Shown here: in pieces, positions 15,325 through 25,801 of the stretch
Numbering within the stretch: position 1 is the stretch's first letter
Layout of the letters: each line of letters opens with the position of its first letter
NCBI GenBank assembly: GCA_947179295.1
Contig: CAMXAZ010000004.1
Span: forward strand, 1-64,000
DNA from: an uncultured Muribaculaceae bacterium
Lineage (GTDB): Bacteria > Bacteroidota > Bacteroidia > Bacteroidales > Muribaculaceae
Length of the DNA stretch: 64,000 nucleotides
Direction: 5' to 3'
Made by a program: the position numbers and the translations under genes
Notes under the pieces: generated by a model
The model's database searches: none
What the model was told of the DNA's origin: nothing
What the model saw: the letters and a program-made list of their open reading frames with translations, nothing else

Positions 15325-18300
15325 ATGAAAAGAATTCTGCTATGCATCCTGCTGTCGTTGACCGTCTGGCGTGTCAATGCCGAGAGTCATTATGTATTCC
15401 GGAAGTTAGACATTACCGACGGTCTGTCAAACAGCAATGTCAAAACCATTCTAAAAGACAACTACGGTTATCTCTGGATCGGGACAGCCGCCGGGCTAAA
15501 CAGATATGACGGTTATGGCTTCAGACAATATTCACTCGCGGCATCCGGACGGGAAATGGGCGAGTTCATTGATGACATCCGGTCGCTGCAACAGGATGCC
15601 GACGGGAATATATGGGTGAAAAGCGCTGAGAACTATGCTGTCTACAACTCTCTGAAAGATGATTTCTCGACTGACATCGGCAAGCTGCTGGAATCATATG
15701 GAGTCACCGTACCGCAGCAATACAGGATATACGTCGACCGCGAAGCCAACCTATGGGTGGTCACTGACAAGAAAATCTCTGTCTATGACATGAAAACGCG
15801 CACATTGCGCAGCATCGAAACCGGCATCAGTCTTCTCGGCAACGAAATCAACATAGCTGACAATCAGGCGGGTATTTATTTGCTCTTACAGTCCGGCAAA
15901 ATTCTGAGAATCGACAAAGAGACTCTTTCCATCGAGTCTCTTTCAGCTCCTGAAGGAATAAAATCATTCAACCATATATATGCCGATTACCAGCAGGGCC
16001 TCTGGCTTTTTTCCGACTATGACAATGACATATATTATCGCCAGAAATCAGCCCCATGGAACAAAATCTCTCTGACTCCCGCCACCGGGGCCCAAAGTAA
16101 AGGTATCAGAAGTATTCTTGACGACCGCAACGGCCATGTGTGGATCGGAACAGACCACAACGGAGCCTACATATTCGACCAATCCGACGGTTCATTCCAG
16201 ACTTTACGTAGTAACCTTCTGTCAAGCAGCTCGCTGCCATCTGACAATGTCTCCTGCATTTATCAGGATGAATCAGGAACAATATGGCTCGGACATAACA
16301 AATCAGGTATATCATATTATAACAACGACCTGCTTCAGTTTGAAAATTTCAGCCTATGCAGAGGCCTTGACGTAGCATCGCTGCTCACTGACAGCAGAAA
16401 CAATCTGTGGATAGGCACCGATGGCAACGGTCTGCTGATCCTGCGCCCCGGAAGCGAGACAATAGAACGGATGCCGGCTGTGTTCAACGGCTCGATAATC
16501 AGTCTGGAAGAAGATTCCGACGGCCGCATATGGGTCGGCAGCTACGGCAACGGTCTTTACTGCATCGACGGCAACAACGTCAGACATTTCACAACCGCCA
16601 ACAGCTCACTCATATCAGACATTATATGGGCCCTTCAGAACGACGGAGCGGGCAATATCTGGATAGCAACACTTAATGGAACACAATATGTCAGCGGCAA
16701 AACAGACAATTTCATATCCGTCCTTACAGCCAAAGGTGAACAGATCAACTCCATGTGTCTCCACTCAGACAATAGCGACACAGTCTATATCGGATCATTC
16801 GACGGCTTATATAAAGTTGACACAGCCACAAAAAAAGCAAGCGTACACTTCACAAACCGCCGCAATACCCAAAGCCTGAAACAAGGATTTGTTTCCCAGA
16901 TCTATAAAGACCGCGAAGGGCGCCTGTGGGTGGGTCATAACCAAGGCCTCACGATCTGGGACACAGCACGTGACTCAATGTATTACCTTGATAAAAAGAG
17001 CGGACTGTGCGACAACATGATCCGAGCCATCCTCGAAGACAATGACGGCCACATATATGCATCGACAAGCAACGGTCTCTCAATAATCACCGTCCTGGAG
17101 TCCGCCGACGGGGTTCTGAGCTACAGCATGAGAAACTACACTAAAAAAGACGGTCTCAAAAGCACATTTTTCAATTCAACAGCCGTCACTTGCCCCGACA
17201 GCAGCTCCATTCTGTTCGGAACCTCAGACGGCTGCATCTCGTTCTATCCTGAAAAAGTGTTCAGAGACCGGCGCATGCCTCCTGACATACTGTTCACCGA
17301 TCTTTACATCGGAGGCACACGCATAGGCATCGACTCTCTCTATGAGGACCGCCTGATTCTTAAAAATGCGCTGGAGGCAACAAAGCAGATAGAACTCAGC
17401 TATGACGACAGACTTATCACAATCGAATTTACAGCCTGTGACCTTACCGGCCAATCCGGAGTCCGCTATGCCTATATGCTTGAAGGCATTGACTCCAAAT
17501 GGATCTTTTCTGATGAAAACAAAGTGACTTTCACTTCACTGCCATATGGCAATTACAGACTTCTGGTAAAATCCGGACTTCCGAACGGCAACTGGAAAGA
17601 AGATCCGGCCATACTTGAAATCCGCGTCAGACCTCCGTTCTACATGTCCATCTGGGCATGTATCATATACCTCTTCATTATTATCGGCGGTGTAATACTG
17701 GTGACAGCTCTCATCAGAAGAAGACACCGCCAGAAACTCGCCATCCAGCGACAGACTATCGAAAGCCAGCAGATTGTACGCGTCAATGAACTCAAGCTCA
17801 AATTCTTCACTAACATCAGCCACGATCTGCGCACACCGCTCACTCTTATCATGGCACCTCTACAGGTCTTGCTTGACGAAGTGAAAGATGAACCGACGAG
17901 AAAGAAACTGCTGACAATCTTCTCAAACGCCCGACGGCTTCTCGACCTCATCAACACCCTGCTCGATTTCCGCAAACTCGATGTAGGAGCTGAAGGACTC
18001 CACTGTCGTAGAGATGACATCATGCGCTTCATCAGCGAACAGTGTGCCCTTTTCACAGACTACGCGGCAAACCGCGGCATGAATTTTACCGCCGAATGCG
18101 ATCCGTCAGGCTATATGATGGACTTTGACTCCACGAAAGTAGGCAAAATCCTTAACAACCTGCTGTCAAATGCTTTTAAATATACTCCTGACGGAGGAAA
18201 TGTAAGCGTGAAAGCCACTCTGAAAAATGGAGAACTGATAATCCGCATCGCCGACAGCGGACAAGGCATAACCCCGGAAGCAAAAAAGCATATCTTCGAA

Positions 18301-19320
18301 CGCTTCTATCAGGGCGAGCAAGGCAACCATAAGACCGGAAGCGGAATCGGACTGCATATAGCTAATGAATACGCCCGCATGCACGGAGGCGGTATCACAG
18401 TCAGCGACAACCATCCCAAAGGATCTGTATTCACGCTGACTCTACCGGTTGACGGATGCTCCGCTCAATCCAATCCTGAAAAAAACTCCGGCGACTCCGG
18501 CGGGACTCCGGCCGAACCATCGGCTCCTGAAAACATCTCTGAAGAATCATCTGCCGCAAACTCTCCAGCCACCATTCTTATTGTAGATGACAACGAGGAG
18601 TATCGTGATTTCATAGCCGACACCCTATCCAAAGACTATACGATATTCAAAGCCGGAAACGGACGTGAGGCGCTTGACATCATGGCCAAAGAAAACATCA
18701 GCCTGATTGTTAGCGATGTGATGATGCCGGTTATGGACGGAATGGAACTATGCCGGCAGGTCAAGACCAATATCCGGTGGTCTCACATCCCGGTCATACT
18801 GCTGACCGCCAAAACCGCTGAGGAATACCGTCTCGAAGGGCTTGAACTCGGAGCCGACGACTATCTGACCAAACCGTTCAATCTCAAGCTGCTGCAACTG
18901 CGCATAAAGAAATTCATCGACCTGTTCGAGCGCAACCACCGGATGTTCAGCAATAAGCTCGATGTCTCCCCAAGCGAGATCACCATAACCTCTCTTGATG
19001 AGAAACTCGTTGAAAAAGCCATTCGCATTGTCGAGGAGCATATGAGCGACTCTGACTTCTCCGTCGAGTTACTGAGTTCCGAACTTGCCCTTAGCCGCGG
19101 ATATCTCTATAAAAAGCTTATGGCTATCACAGGCAAAGGCCCGGCCGAATTCATACGCACTATCCGACTGAAACGCGCCCGTCAGCTGCTTGAGCAAAGC
19201 CAAATGCAGGTTGCCGAAATCGCCTACATGTGCGGTTTCAACTCTCCGCGACGCTTTGCCCAGAATTTCAAAAACGAGTTCGGAATGTTACCTTCTGAGT
19301 TTTTGAAGGGTCGTACTTGA
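15325..19320 (+). CDS. Hybrid two-component system regulator (HTCS)
   Basis: The 1331-residue protein fuses sensor and regulator in one chain. It has a signal peptide (MKRILLCILLSLTVWRVNA), two seven-bladed propellers built of Reg_prop repeats (for example GYLWIGTAAGLNRYDG and NIWIATLNGTQYV), a Y_Y_Y domain (about 690-770), one transmembrane helix (SIWACIIYLFIIIGGVILVTAL), a HisKA domain with His833 in NISHDLRTPLTL, an ATPase domain (NLLSNAFKYTPDGG, GSGIGLHIANEYA), a receiver with Asp1131 in SDVMMPVMDG and an AraC-type HTH at the C-terminus. Family members sense an oligosaccharide in the periplasm and activate the adjacent polysaccharide utilisation locus. The start at 15325 is preferred because the promoter overlaps the longer ORF. 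Confidence 0.96.
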   Translation: MKRILLCILLSLTVWRVNAESHYVFRKLDITDGLSNSNVKTILKDNYGYLWIGTAAGLNRYDGYGFRQYSLAASGREMGEFIDDIRSLQQDADGNIWVKSAENYAVYNSLKDDFSTDIGKLLESYGVTVPQQYRIYVDREANLWVVTDKKISVYDMKTRTLRSIETGISLLGNEINIADNQAGIYLLLQSGKILRIDKETLSIESLSAPEGIKSFNHIYADYQQGLWLFSDYDNDIYYRQKSAPWNKISLTPATGAQSKGIRSILDDRNGHVWIGTDHNGAYIFDQSDGSFQTLRSNLLSSSSLPSDNVSCIYQDESGTIWLGHNKSGISYYNNDLLQFENFSLCRGLDVASLLTDSRNNLWIGTDGNGLLILRPGSETIERMPAVFNGSIISLEEDSDGRIWVGSYGNGLYCIDGNNVRHFTTANSSLISDIIWALQNDGAGNIWIATLNGTQYVSGKTDNFISVLTAKGEQINSMCLHSDNSDTVYIGSFDGLYKVDTATKKASVHFTNRRNTQSLKQGFVSQIYKDREGRLWVGHNQGLTIWDTARDSMYYLDKKSGLCDNMIRAILEDNDGHIYASTSNGLSIITVLESADGVLSYSMRNYTKKDGLKSTFFNSTAVTCPDSSSILFGTSDGCISFYPEKVFRDRRMPPDILFTDLYIGGTRIGIDSLYEDRLILKNALEATKQIELSYDDRLITIEFTACDLTGQSGVRYAYMLEGIDSKWIFSDENKVTFTSLPYGNYRLLVKSGLPNGNWKEDPAILEIRVRPPFYMSIWACIIYLFIIIGGVILVTALIRRRHRQKLAIQRQTIESQQIVRVNELKLKFFTNISHDLRTPLTLIMAPLQVLLDEVKDEPTRKKLLTIFSNARRLLDLINTLLDFRKLDVGAEGLHCRRDDIMRFISEQCALFTDYAANRGMNFTAECDPSGYMMDFDSTKVGKILNNLLSNAFKYTPDGGNVSVKATLKNGELIIRIADSGQGITPEAKKHIFERFYQGEQGNHKTGSGIGLHIANEYARMHGGGITVSDNHPKGSVFTLTLPVDGCSAQSNPEKNSGDSGGTPAEPSAPENISEESSAANSPATILIVDDNEEYRDFIADTLSKDYTIFKAGNGREALDIMAKENISLIVSDVMMPVMDGMELCRQVKTNIRWSHIPVILLTAKTAEEYRLEGLELGADDYLTKPFNLKLLQLRIKKFIDLFERNHRMFSNKLDVSPSEITITSLDEKLVEKAIRIVEEHMSDSDFSVELLSSELALSRGYLYKKLMAITGKGPAEFIRTIRLKRARQLLEQSQMQVAEIAYMCGFNSPRRFAQNFKNEFGMLPSEFLKGRT

Positions 19321-19384
19321 TTCATGATACATCGCGGCGCATTCCAGAACACATAATGACATAAGACTATCCGGATGCTGTAAC

Positions 19385-19392
19385 TACATTTG
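19385..19392 (+). promoter_or_regulatory. Candidate -7 box before the PUL genes, no -33 box
   Basis: TACATTTG matches TAnnTTTG 42 nt before the GH43 start, but nothing like TTTG lies 19-21 nt upstream. A promoter with only the -7 element fits activation by the neighbouring HTCS, though that is inference. Confidence 0.35.
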
Positions 19393-19433
19393 TTTCAGCT
19401 AATCATTATCAGCCTCTAACACAAATCAGCCTT

Positions 19434-20933
19434 ATGTTATCAAAAAAGCAACTTGCCAGTATTTTTGCTGTCACCTTACTTATAAACGGTACTTCCGCAG
19501 CCGAAGCCGTGACAAACCATCAGTTTGAAAAGACACCGAAACTCGGCACCGGAAACTGCAATCCGCTGCTTGACTTTCTGCATGTAGCCGATCCGACAGC
19601 CGTGGTGCATGACGGGCGCGTGTATGTCTACGGAACAAACGACCAGCAGGAGCTTGACTCCGTGGGGCGCGATGGGAAAAACAGCTACGCACATATCCAT
19701 TCACTCGTAATGATGTCGTCAGACGATATGGTCAACTGGACATACCACGGCATCATCGATGTGGGACAGGCTGCCCCCTGGACTGGCGAAAAAGGCGTAT
19801 CATGGGCTCCGTCCATAATATCACGCACCGAAAGTGACGGCCAGACTCATTTCTATATGTACTACTCCCACGGCGGAGGCGGTGTCGGTGTCATCACCGC
19901 CACTTCTCCTGTAGGCCCTTGGACCGACCCGCTCGGTCATGACCTTATAGATGTGAACACCCCCGGACTTACAGACTGCCCGGCCCCCTTCGATCCGGGT
20001 GCGGTCATTGACGAAAACGGCGTAGGCTGGCTCTCATTCGGAGGAGGACGCAGCTCAAAAGCCACTACATTTCTGCCCGGAAGCGCCCGCATAGTCCGCC
20101 TCGGAAGCGACCTTCTGAGTCTCGACAGCGAAATCAGCGAAATTCCCGCTCCATACTTCTTTGAAGCCAGTGAGCTGAACTATATAAACGGCACATGGGT
20201 CTACTCCTACAGCACCGACTGGGTCGACCGTACCGAATGGAATGATCCTGAAGTCTCGCACCCCTCAATCTGTTCGATCGGTTATATGACATCGACCGAC
20301 CCGCTCAACCGCGACAGTTGGGAATTCCGCGGCGACATTCTCAAAAATCCTCATGACTATGGGATGGAATACACCAACAATCACACCCACTTCCTGCGTT
20401 TCAACAACGAATATTACATCTTCTATCACACCAATCACCTTGCTGACTTCAGAGGCATCACTACCGGCTACCGGAATATCTGCGTAGACCGACTTGATGT
20501 TGACGAAAACAGCGTCGCAATACCGACCGGACAGATGACCCAGACCGGAGTCGCACAGATCAAACCGCTCGATCCGTTCGCGTGGCAGCAGGCCGAGACC
20601 GTAGCCGCCACCTCAGGCATAAAATTCGAACACACTGACGTGGTCGGCAACATGGTTGCCTGCGGATTAGGCTCAGGTCAGCAGTCTGAAGTCCGTGGCG
20701 CAGATTTCGGGAAAGGAGCTTCTCGATTCGAAGCCAAAGTCAGAGGCAAAGGTGTTATCGACATCCACATCGGAAGTTCCAAAGGCAAGCGCGTAGCAAG
20801 TCTCGTCATTGATCACCCCCAATGGCAGACCGTCAGCGTCCGGCTCGGCAAAAAGCTCAAAGGGAGCCAGGATCTCTGCTTCGTTTACCGGGACGGCGAT
20901 TTCAAATTCGACGAATGGCGTTTCATCCGCTGA
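19434..20933 (+). CDS. GH43 glycosidase with C-terminal CBM6-like module
   Basis: This 499-residue secreted enzyme has a signal peptide (MLSKKQLASIFAVTLLINGTSAAEA) and a five-bladed beta-propeller GH43 domain. The three acidic positions are visible: the base Asp53 in VADPTAVV, the pKa modulator Asp187 in PFDPGAVID and the general acid Glu244 in YFFEASELNY. The C-terminal part (from about 380, WQQAETVA) resembles a CBM6 module, ending KFDEWRF. GH43-CBM6 proteins are usually beta-xylosidases, alpha-L-arabinofuranosidases or endo-acting arabinan/xylan enzymes. It is the first structural gene after the HTCS. The substrate specificity cannot be fixed by eye. Confidence 0.92.
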   Translation: MLSKKQLASIFAVTLLINGTSAAEAVTNHQFEKTPKLGTGNCNPLLDFLHVADPTAVVHDGRVYVYGTNDQQELDSVGRDGKNSYAHIHSLVMMSSDDMVNWTYHGIIDVGQAAPWTGEKGVSWAPSIISRTESDGQTHFYMYYSHGGGGVGVITATSPVGPWTDPLGHDLIDVNTPGLTDCPAPFDPGAVIDENGVGWLSFGGGRSSKATTFLPGSARIVRLGSDLLSLDSEISEIPAPYFFEASELNYINGTWVYSYSTDWVDRTEWNDPEVSHPSICSIGYMTSTDPLNRDSWEFRGDILKNPHDYGMEYTNNHTHFLRFNNEYYIFYHTNHLADFRGITTGYRNICVDRLDVDENSVAIPTGQMTQTGVAQIKPLDPFAWQQAETVAATSGIKFEHTDVVGNMVACGLGSGQQSEVRGADFGKGASRFEAKVRGKGVIDIHIGSSKGKRVASLVIDHPQWQTVSVRLGKKLKGSQDLCFVYRDGDFKFDEWRFIR

Positions 20934-21015
20934 TCACACATTGCCATAGACACAGACGCTCTATACATCTTAAACTTGAAAACATTTATCATCTTACCAT
21001 TAATATCATGAAGTT

Positions 21016-24000
21016 ATGCAAATCGCATTGAAAAAACAACGGCACCTGTTACGATTGATAGTTGCCGTGTTGCTGGGATGTGTTGTCTTCCCAAGTTTTG
21101 CACAGGACTTTAAACTTACCGGCGTGGTCAGAGGCGCTGATGACAACATGCCTCTGATCGGAGCCACAGTAAGAGTCCAGTCCGGAGCAGTCACTGTCAC
21201 TGATGCCGATGGCGCTTTCAGCGTCAACGTCAGAAAAGGACAGACAGTGACATTCTCCTACATCGGCTACACAACCCAAAGCATCAAAGTCAGTGACAGA
21301 TCCAAAGTCGAGATCTATCTCAAGGAAGACTCCAGGACGCTGGATGAAGTAGTGGTTGTCGGTTACGGAACCATGAAGCGCAGCGACCTGACAGGATCTG
21401 TGGTATCAGTCTCTGCGGAAGACATCAAAAAAACCGTGGCCACATCGCTTGACCAGGCTCTTCAGGGCCGTGCAGCCGGTGTGCAGGTGACGCAGAACTC
21501 CGGCGCCCCCGGCGGCGGTATCTCGGTCAGCATCCGAGGTACAAACTCGCTCAACGGCAACGAGCCTCTCTACGTAGTCGACGGTGTGCCCCTCTCAGGC
21601 CAGGCCGACGGCAATTCAAATGCTCTTTCAGCCATCAACCCCTCTGACATCGTGTCAATGGAAGTGCTGAAAGACGCATCGGCCACAGCCATTTACGGTT
21701 CACGCGCGAGCAACGGCGTGATCATGATCACTACCCGACGCGGTGAAGCAGGAAAAACCAAACTCAGCTATGAAGGTTATTACGGAATCCAGAACATCCC
21801 CGACCGCCTCGACGTAATGGACCTGCGCCAGTTCGCCACCTACCGTAACCTCCGTGCCGAGGTGATGGGATTCGGCGCCACCAAGGAATTCGCCGATGTC
21901 TCTATTCTCGGCAAAGGCACCGACTGGCAGGACGAAATCTTCAGAACAGCCCACATGCACAACCACCAGCTGACAGTCTCAGGCGGCAACGACTGGGGTA
22001 AATATGCCATCGGCTTAGGCTATCTCGGTCAGGACGGTATTGCTATCGGATCAGATTTCGAGCGTCTGTCAGGCCGAATCAACATCGACACCAACATCAC
22101 CAAATGGCTTTCATTCGGTGTCAGCGCCTCTTTGAGCCGCACAAAGCAGACCAACACGATTGACAACGGCAATATCATCCGCACCGCACTTGACCAGCAC
22201 CCCAACGTACCTGTCAGAAACCCTGACGGATCATACGGCTATCAGACCGAAGACAACAACTTCGGCACATTCTATGCAAACCCCGTGGCCGACGCTCTGC
22301 TCCGCGAAGATTATAACCGCGGAACCGACTTCTACGGCAACCTGTTTGCCGACTTCAAGATCATCGACGGTCTGAATCTGCGTGTGGAATACGGCGGAGG
22401 CTTCAACTACAGCAACCACTACTATTACCGCCCGACTTACGACTACGGATTTTTCATTCAGGACTCTGAAAGCTCACGAAGCGCAAGCAACGGCAAGAAC
22501 TACTTCTTCAAGACATTCCTGACCTACGACAAGCACATCCGCAATCACTCGTTCAACGTGATGATCGGTCATGAGTCAAGTGAAAACGAATATGAATATC
22601 TCTCCGGAAGCCGAAAAAACTACTTCCTCAACTCAGTCCACGAACTTGTAGCCGGCGATGCGCTGACAGCCAAAAACAACAGTTCGAGAGGATCAGGCTC
22701 GATGGAGTCATACTTCGGACGCGCCAACTACAATTTTGCCGACCGCTACCTGCTGACCTTCACACTGCGTGCCGACGGATCTTCGAACTTCGGCAAAGCC
22801 AACCGCTGGGGCTGGTTCCCGTCAGCAGCCTTCGGATGGCGCATCTCTCAGGAAAAATTCATGAAAAACGTAGAGCCTGTCAATAACCTCAAACTGCGTT
22901 TAGGCTGGGGTATAGTCGGAAATCAGAACGCCGGAGCATACGCCTACGGCACCACTATGGCTTCAAGCGCCACTATCTGGGGCGCAGGATTCTACGCCGG
23001 AAACTACTCCAACGACAAACTCAAATGGGAAGAGACAAAATCGTACAACGTAGGTCTTGATCTGGCCATGTTCAACAACAGACTCGAATTCATAATCGAT
23101 GCCTATCTTAAAAAGACAGACAATCTGCTTATGCAGGCCTCACTGCCTGACTACGTGACCTCCATCATCTCCTCACCTTGGGTCAATGCCGGAGCCATAG
23201 AAAACAAAGGTTTCGAATGGACTCTCAACACCGTCAACATCAGCACCCGCGACTTCTCATGGCGTACAGGATTCACCTTCTCGCTTAACCGCAACAAGGT
23301 GACCAAACTCTACACCAAGACATCAAGCATCACCGGAAAGATCGGAGCTGACACCTATACCAACACCGTTGTCGGACAGCCCGTTGGCCAGTTCTACGGC
23401 TACAACGTAATCGGCATGTTCAAGGAAGCTGACGATTTCTATGTCAAAGACAAGAACGGCGACTTCATGCTTGACGACAACTTCAACAGAATTCTCGTGG
23501 CAATTCCTGAAGACAAAACAATCAAGGAGAACGAGATCTGGTATGGCGACTACATATTCGAAGACGTGAACAAAGACGGAGTAATCAATGAAAGCGACCG
23601 TAAGTTCATAGGCAATCCTGAGCCAAAATTCACTTACGGATTCAACACCACCCTTACTTACAAAGACTTTGACTTCAACCTCTCACTTGTAGGAGTACAT
23701 GGCAACAAGGTGTTCAACTACCTGCGCCAGGTCTACACAGACCCTATGAGAAACTCCAATCTTCTTCTGGAAACCACAAGGCTCGCCAACGTAGGGCTCA
23801 TTGATCCTGACGGAGGCCATACGTTTGAAAACATGCATGTCATCAACTCCGACGCCCGTATCTGCCGCATCGCTCTTGACAATTCGAACAACAACAACCG
23901 CATGAGCAGCTATTTTGTTGAAGACGGTTCATATCTGCGCGTCAAGAACATATCATTGGGCTATACTTTCCCGAAACAGCTGATCAAGCGTGCAAGCATC

Positions 24001-24171
24001 GAGAACCTCCGCCTCTATTTCAACGTGCAGAATCCTTTCACATTCACCCGCTACAAAGGATTCGACCCCGAAATCGGAGCCTACAACTACAATGTGCTCA
24101 CACGCGGCATCGACTATGCCCGCTATCCGTCACAGGTGATCTACACCTTCGGACTCAATGTCTCACTTTAA
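21016..24171 (+). CDS. SusC/RagA TonB-dependent transporter (PUL)
   Basis: This 1051-residue outer-membrane transporter has a signal peptide (to FPSFAQ), a carboxypeptidase-regulatory-like domain (about 33-115), the TonB box/plug junction LDEVVVVGYGTMKRSDLTGS, the SusC plug signature (VSIRGTNSLNGNEPLYVVDG) and a barrel ending QVIYTFGLNVSL. Unlike the SusC at 9128-12706 it has no STN domain, as expected for a system controlled by an HTCS rather than by FecR/ECF. It is followed 11 nt later by its SusD partner. Import of oligosaccharides from the enzymes around it is the expected role. Confidence 0.96.
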   Translation: MQIALKKQRHLLRLIVAVLLGCVVFPSFAQDFKLTGVVRGADDNMPLIGATVRVQSGAVTVTDADGAFSVNVRKGQTVTFSYIGYTTQSIKVSDRSKVEIYLKEDSRTLDEVVVVGYGTMKRSDLTGSVVSVSAEDIKKTVATSLDQALQGRAAGVQVTQNSGAPGGGISVSIRGTNSLNGNEPLYVVDGVPLSGQADGNSNALSAINPSDIVSMEVLKDASATAIYGSRASNGVIMITTRRGEAGKTKLSYEGYYGIQNIPDRLDVMDLRQFATYRNLRAEVMGFGATKEFADVSILGKGTDWQDEIFRTAHMHNHQLTVSGGNDWGKYAIGLGYLGQDGIAIGSDFERLSGRINIDTNITKWLSFGVSASLSRTKQTNTIDNGNIIRTALDQHPNVPVRNPDGSYGYQTEDNNFGTFYANPVADALLREDYNRGTDFYGNLFADFKIIDGLNLRVEYGGGFNYSNHYYYRPTYDYGFFIQDSESSRSASNGKNYFFKTFLTYDKHIRNHSFNVMIGHESSENEYEYLSGSRKNYFLNSVHELVAGDALTAKNNSSRGSGSMESYFGRANYNFADRYLLTFTLRADGSSNFGKANRWGWFPSAAFGWRISQEKFMKNVEPVNNLKLRLGWGIVGNQNAGAYAYGTTMASSATIWGAGFYAGNYSNDKLKWEETKSYNVGLDLAMFNNRLEFIIDAYLKKTDNLLMQASLPDYVTSIISSPWVNAGAIENKGFEWTLNTVNISTRDFSWRTGFTFSLNRNKVTKLYTKTSSITGKIGADTYTNTVVGQPVGQFYGYNVIGMFKEADDFYVKDKNGDFMLDDNFNRILVAIPEDKTIKENEIWYGDYIFEDVNKDGVINESDRKFIGNPEPKFTYGFNTTLTYKDFDFNLSLVGVHGNKVFNYLRQVYTDPMRNSNLLLETTRLANVGLIDPDGGHTFENMHVINSDARICRIALDNSNNNNRMSSYFVEDGSYLRVKNISLGYTFPKQLIKRASIENLRLYFNVQNPFTFTRYKGFDPEIGAYNYNVLTRGIDYARYPSQVIYTFGLNVSL

Positions 24172-24182
24172 CCTGAACACCA

Positions 24183-25766
24183 ATGAAAAAACTATATATT
24201 CCATTGATCGCAATCGCTGCCGCTTCATGCGTTGCATCATGCAGCGATGACTTTCTTGAGAAACTCCCGCAGGGAAACTATGTGGACGGAACTTTCTATG
24301 TCTCTGACAAAGCACTCGAATCAGCGACGTCCGTACTCTATAACAGACCCTGGTTTGAATATAACGGAGAAGGCGCGCTCTGCATCAGCAGTCTCGCCAA
24401 TGAATGTTTCGACGCCTGGAACTTCCCGCAGTTCAACACCATGCAGGTCACCGCACTTGACAGCCACCTGTCAAACATCTGGAGATCATTCTATGCCGTG
24501 GTGACGATGTCAAACTCTGTCATTGAAGCCTGCGAGACCAAAGCGACAGCCGATTGTACAGAAGAGGGAATCCATCGCGCCATCGGTGAGGCGCGCCTGA
24601 TGCGTGCTGCCGCATATTTCTATGCCCTACGTCTATGGGGCCCGGTTATCCTCTTCGAACACAATCAGGAGATCGTCGACAACCCTGTGCGTCCTCTCAA
24701 CAAGGAAGAAGACGTGTTCAGATTCATCATCCGTGACCTTGAATATGCCGCTGAATATCTACCTGAATCATGGACCAAAGGTCGCGCCACATGCTGGGCC
24801 GCGAAAGCTCTTCTTGCCAAAGTCTACCTCTGCCGCTCCGGATGGAACGGAGGAAACCGCGACGAGGCCGACCTTGAAAAATGCAAGGAACTCTGCGAGG
24901 ACGTCTGCACCAAAAGCGGGCTGAAACTGCTCCCCACATATGCAGATCTCTTCAAATACAAATTCAACAACAATGAGGAATCTCTGCTGGCCATGCAGTG
25001 GGTGCCGCTCGGAGAATGGGGAACACAGAACACACTCTACTCTATCCTCTCATTCTCTGACATCTCCGGAGGCGTAGCCGCATGGGGCTCTCCATTCGCA
25101 CCGCTCGAAATGCTCGACCAGTACGAACATTCCGACACAATCCGCCGCAACGCCACATATTTCACCCAGCACTCGTTCTATCCCGAACTCTGCATAGAAA
25201 AAGGCGGCTATCACTACGACAAGGAAAACGCCCAGATCAAGAAAGGCGCCATCGGTGGGCCTGACGATGACAATGACGGCAATGTGGGTCCCATGAGCTC
25301 TCCGCTCAACACCTATATAATACGTCTCGCCGACACTTATCTAACCTATGCGGAAGCTTGCCTCGGCAATCAGGAAAAACTCACCGGCGGTCCCGGCCTC
25401 GAATACTTCAACAAAGTCAGAGAAAGAGCCATGATCGACCCCAAGACATCCGTTACATTCGATGACATTATCCATGAGCGCCGCATTGAATTCAGCATGG
25501 AATACACCAACTGGTATGAATACATCACCTGGTTCAAATGGAAACCTGAAAAGATTCTCAATATGATCAACAATCAGGAACGCGGCACCCGCGCCGACAA
25601 AATCAAAAAAGATTCTGACGGCGAACTGATAATCGAAGGCATCATCCAGCCTACCTCACCTGTAGTCGTGATAGCAAGCAAGATGTTCATGCCTTATCCC
25701 GAAAACGATGTGATCCAGAACCCGCTGCTCAAAGCAGAACCTGTCAGCTATAATTTCAAAGACTAA
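24183..25766 (+). CDS. SusD/RagB-family glycan-binding lipoprotein (PUL)
   Basis: This 527-residue lipoprotein has lipobox candidates SCVASCSDD (Cys16/Cys20). The SusD fold is shown by GEARLMRAAAYFYALRLWG, the ligand-side helices and the C-terminal ERRIEFSMEYTNWYEYITWF. It forms the extracellular lid of the SusC encoded 11 nt upstream. An internal acidic stretch GGPDDDNDGNVG may bind calcium, although this is only a visual impression. Tight spacing to both neighbours places it in one transcript with SusC and the surface glycan-binding protein. Confidence 0.95.
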   Translation: MKKLYIPLIAIAAASCVASCSDDFLEKLPQGNYVDGTFYVSDKALESATSVLYNRPWFEYNGEGALCISSLANECFDAWNFPQFNTMQVTALDSHLSNIWRSFYAVVTMSNSVIEACETKATADCTEEGIHRAIGEARLMRAAAYFYALRLWGPVILFEHNQEIVDNPVRPLNKEEDVFRFIIRDLEYAAEYLPESWTKGRATCWAAKALLAKVYLCRSGWNGGNRDEADLEKCKELCEDVCTKSGLKLLPTYADLFKYKFNNNEESLLAMQWVPLGEWGTQNTLYSILSFSDISGGVAAWGSPFAPLEMLDQYEHSDTIRRNATYFTQHSFYPELCIEKGGYHYDKENAQIKKGAIGGPDDDNDGNVGPMSSPLNTYIIRLADTYLTYAEACLGNQEKLTGGPGLEYFNKVRERAMIDPKTSVTFDDIIHERRIEFSMEYTNWYEYITWFKWKPEKILNMINNQERGTRADKIKKDSDGELIIEGIIQPTSPVVVIASKMFMPYPENDVIQNPLLKAEPVSYNFKD

Positions 25767-25801
25767 GAGAGTGGTATATCAAACGAAATAACATGATAAC
25801 A

